Shown here: in pieces, positions 6,271 to 6,446 of the stretch
How positions within the stretch are numbered: the first letter of the stretch is position 1
Layout: each line of letters opens with the position of its first letter
Assembly (NCBI GenBank): GCA_900555545.1
Contig: USLQ01000066.1
Coordinates: 1-6,446, forward strand
Source: an uncultured Oscillospiraceae bacterium
GTDB taxonomy: Bacteria; Bacillota; Clostridia; Oscillospirales; Acutalibacteraceae
DNA: 6,446 nt
Direction of reading: 5' to 3'
Notes under the pieces: model-generated
Told to the model about the DNA's origin: nothing
Database searches by the model: none
Seen by the model: the letters and a program-made list of their open reading frames with translations, nothing else
Translations under genes and position numbers: made by a program

Positions 6271-6276
6271 CTCCTT
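6271..6276 (-). promoter_or_regulatory. RBS that fixes the nanE start
   Basis: AAGGAG on the minus strand, 6 nt before ATG 6264-6262. It favours this start over the ATG at 6282. Confidence 0.75.
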
Positions 6277-6305
6277 TTGCATATGTTTTTTCTTTCCCAG
6301 TATTA

Positions 6306-6334
6306 AGTATAGGCGCTGTTGAAATTAATTTCAA
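6306..6334 (-). promoter_or_regulatory. Sigma-A promoter of the nan operon
   Basis: On the minus strand TTGAAA (6329-6334) and TATACT (6306-6311) are 17 nt apart; each is close to consensus. Transcription would start near 6298-6300, giving a leader of about 35 nt before nanE. The -35 and half of the spacer lie inside the palindrome at 6317-6336, so a bound protein would block RNA polymerase. Confidence 0.85.
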
Positions 6335-6336
6335 CA
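6317..6336. promoter_or_regulatory. Perfect 20-bp palindromic operator, probable RpiR/NanR site
   Basis: TGTTGAAATTAATTTCAACA is an exact palindrome, each half 10 bp, with TTGAAA/TTTCAA arms around TTAA. It overlaps the -35 and spacer of the nan promoter, a standard repressor position. The only regulator encoded in the window is the RpiR protein of the same operon, so it is the likely binder and the repression would be autoregulatory. Palindrome and overlap are seen directly; the partner is inference. Confidence 0.82.
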
Positions 6337-6431
6337 TTTTTTGACAATCCGAAAATATATTCTGCATCGTTGGATAATTGAACGCTTTTTGAGGGAAAAC
6401 CTTATAAAAAATACCGATTTTGAAAAAAATA

Positions 6432-6446
6432 TTGAAAGTTCTTTCG
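6432..6446. promoter_or_regulatory. Possible second operator copy, cut by the window edge
   Basis: TTGAAA-GTTC-TTTCG repeats the arm order and 4-nt spacing of the palindrome at 6317-6336 (TTGAAA-TTAA-TTTCAA) and stops at the last base. The two centres are about 113 bp apart. It may serve an upstream or divergent gene outside the window, or be chance in this AT-rich stretch (6337-6446), in which I see no gene. Confidence 0.35.

Noticed and set aside
6341..6346. Consensus TTGACA on the plus strand as a divergent promoter
   Set aside because: No TATAAT-like hexamer lies 16-18 nt downstream, and no plus-strand gene starts before the window ends.

Overview
The window looks like chromosomal DNA from an anaerobic Firmicute, probably a gut clostridium of the Oscillospiraceae/Lachnospiraceae type. 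Evidence: moderate GC (roughly 58% in nan-gene stretches counted by hand), strong AGGAGG/GGAGG ribosome binding sites, sigma-A type promoters, and a compact sialic-acid (N-acetylneuraminate, Neu5Ac) catabolic operon with an RpiR-type regulator. The organism assignment is inference; no rRNA or marker gene is present.

Layout. The left end (1-605, minus) is the N-terminal part of a calcineurin-like metallophosphoesterase that runs off the window. Its start region (606-765) is a divergent promoter region shared with a zinc-dependent medium-chain alcohol dehydrogenase (766-1821, plus). The dehydrogenase converges on the main operon, and the two are separated by a long 18-bp-stem hairpin (1904-1942), probably a bidirectional terminator.

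The rest is one minus-strand operon, in transcription order: nanE (ManNAc-6-P epimerase, 5566-6264), nanA (Neu5Ac lyase, 4624-5550), nanQ/yhcH-type (sialic acid anomerase family, 4132-4584), nanK (ROK-family ManNAc kinase, 3217-4110), nanR-like RpiR regulator (2385-3203), and a small DUF2185/Imm33-like gene with a GTG start (2003-2365). Gaps between genes are only 13-39 nt. A clear promoter (TTGAAA-17-TATACT) precedes nanE, and a perfect 20-bp palindrome (6317-6336) covers its -35 element: a very good candidate operator for the RpiR protein encoded in the same operon.

How the genes work together (established pathway, inferred for these proteins): NanQ speeds conversion of the sialic acid anomer, NanA cleaves open-chain Neu5Ac to ManNAc and pyruvate, NanK phosphorylates ManNAc to ManNAc-6-P, and NanE epimerises that to GlcNAc-6-P for the NagA/NagB route. 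The RpiR protein probably senses a phosphosugar such as ManNAc-6-P through its SIS domain and represses from the palindrome. No transporter, sialidase, nagA or nagB is inside the window. The pathway itself is known; the less ordinary items are the DUF2185 passenger gene, the second operator-like site at the right edge, and the altered metal-site motifs in the phosphoesterase and the ROK kinase. I did not find evidence of a wholly new system.
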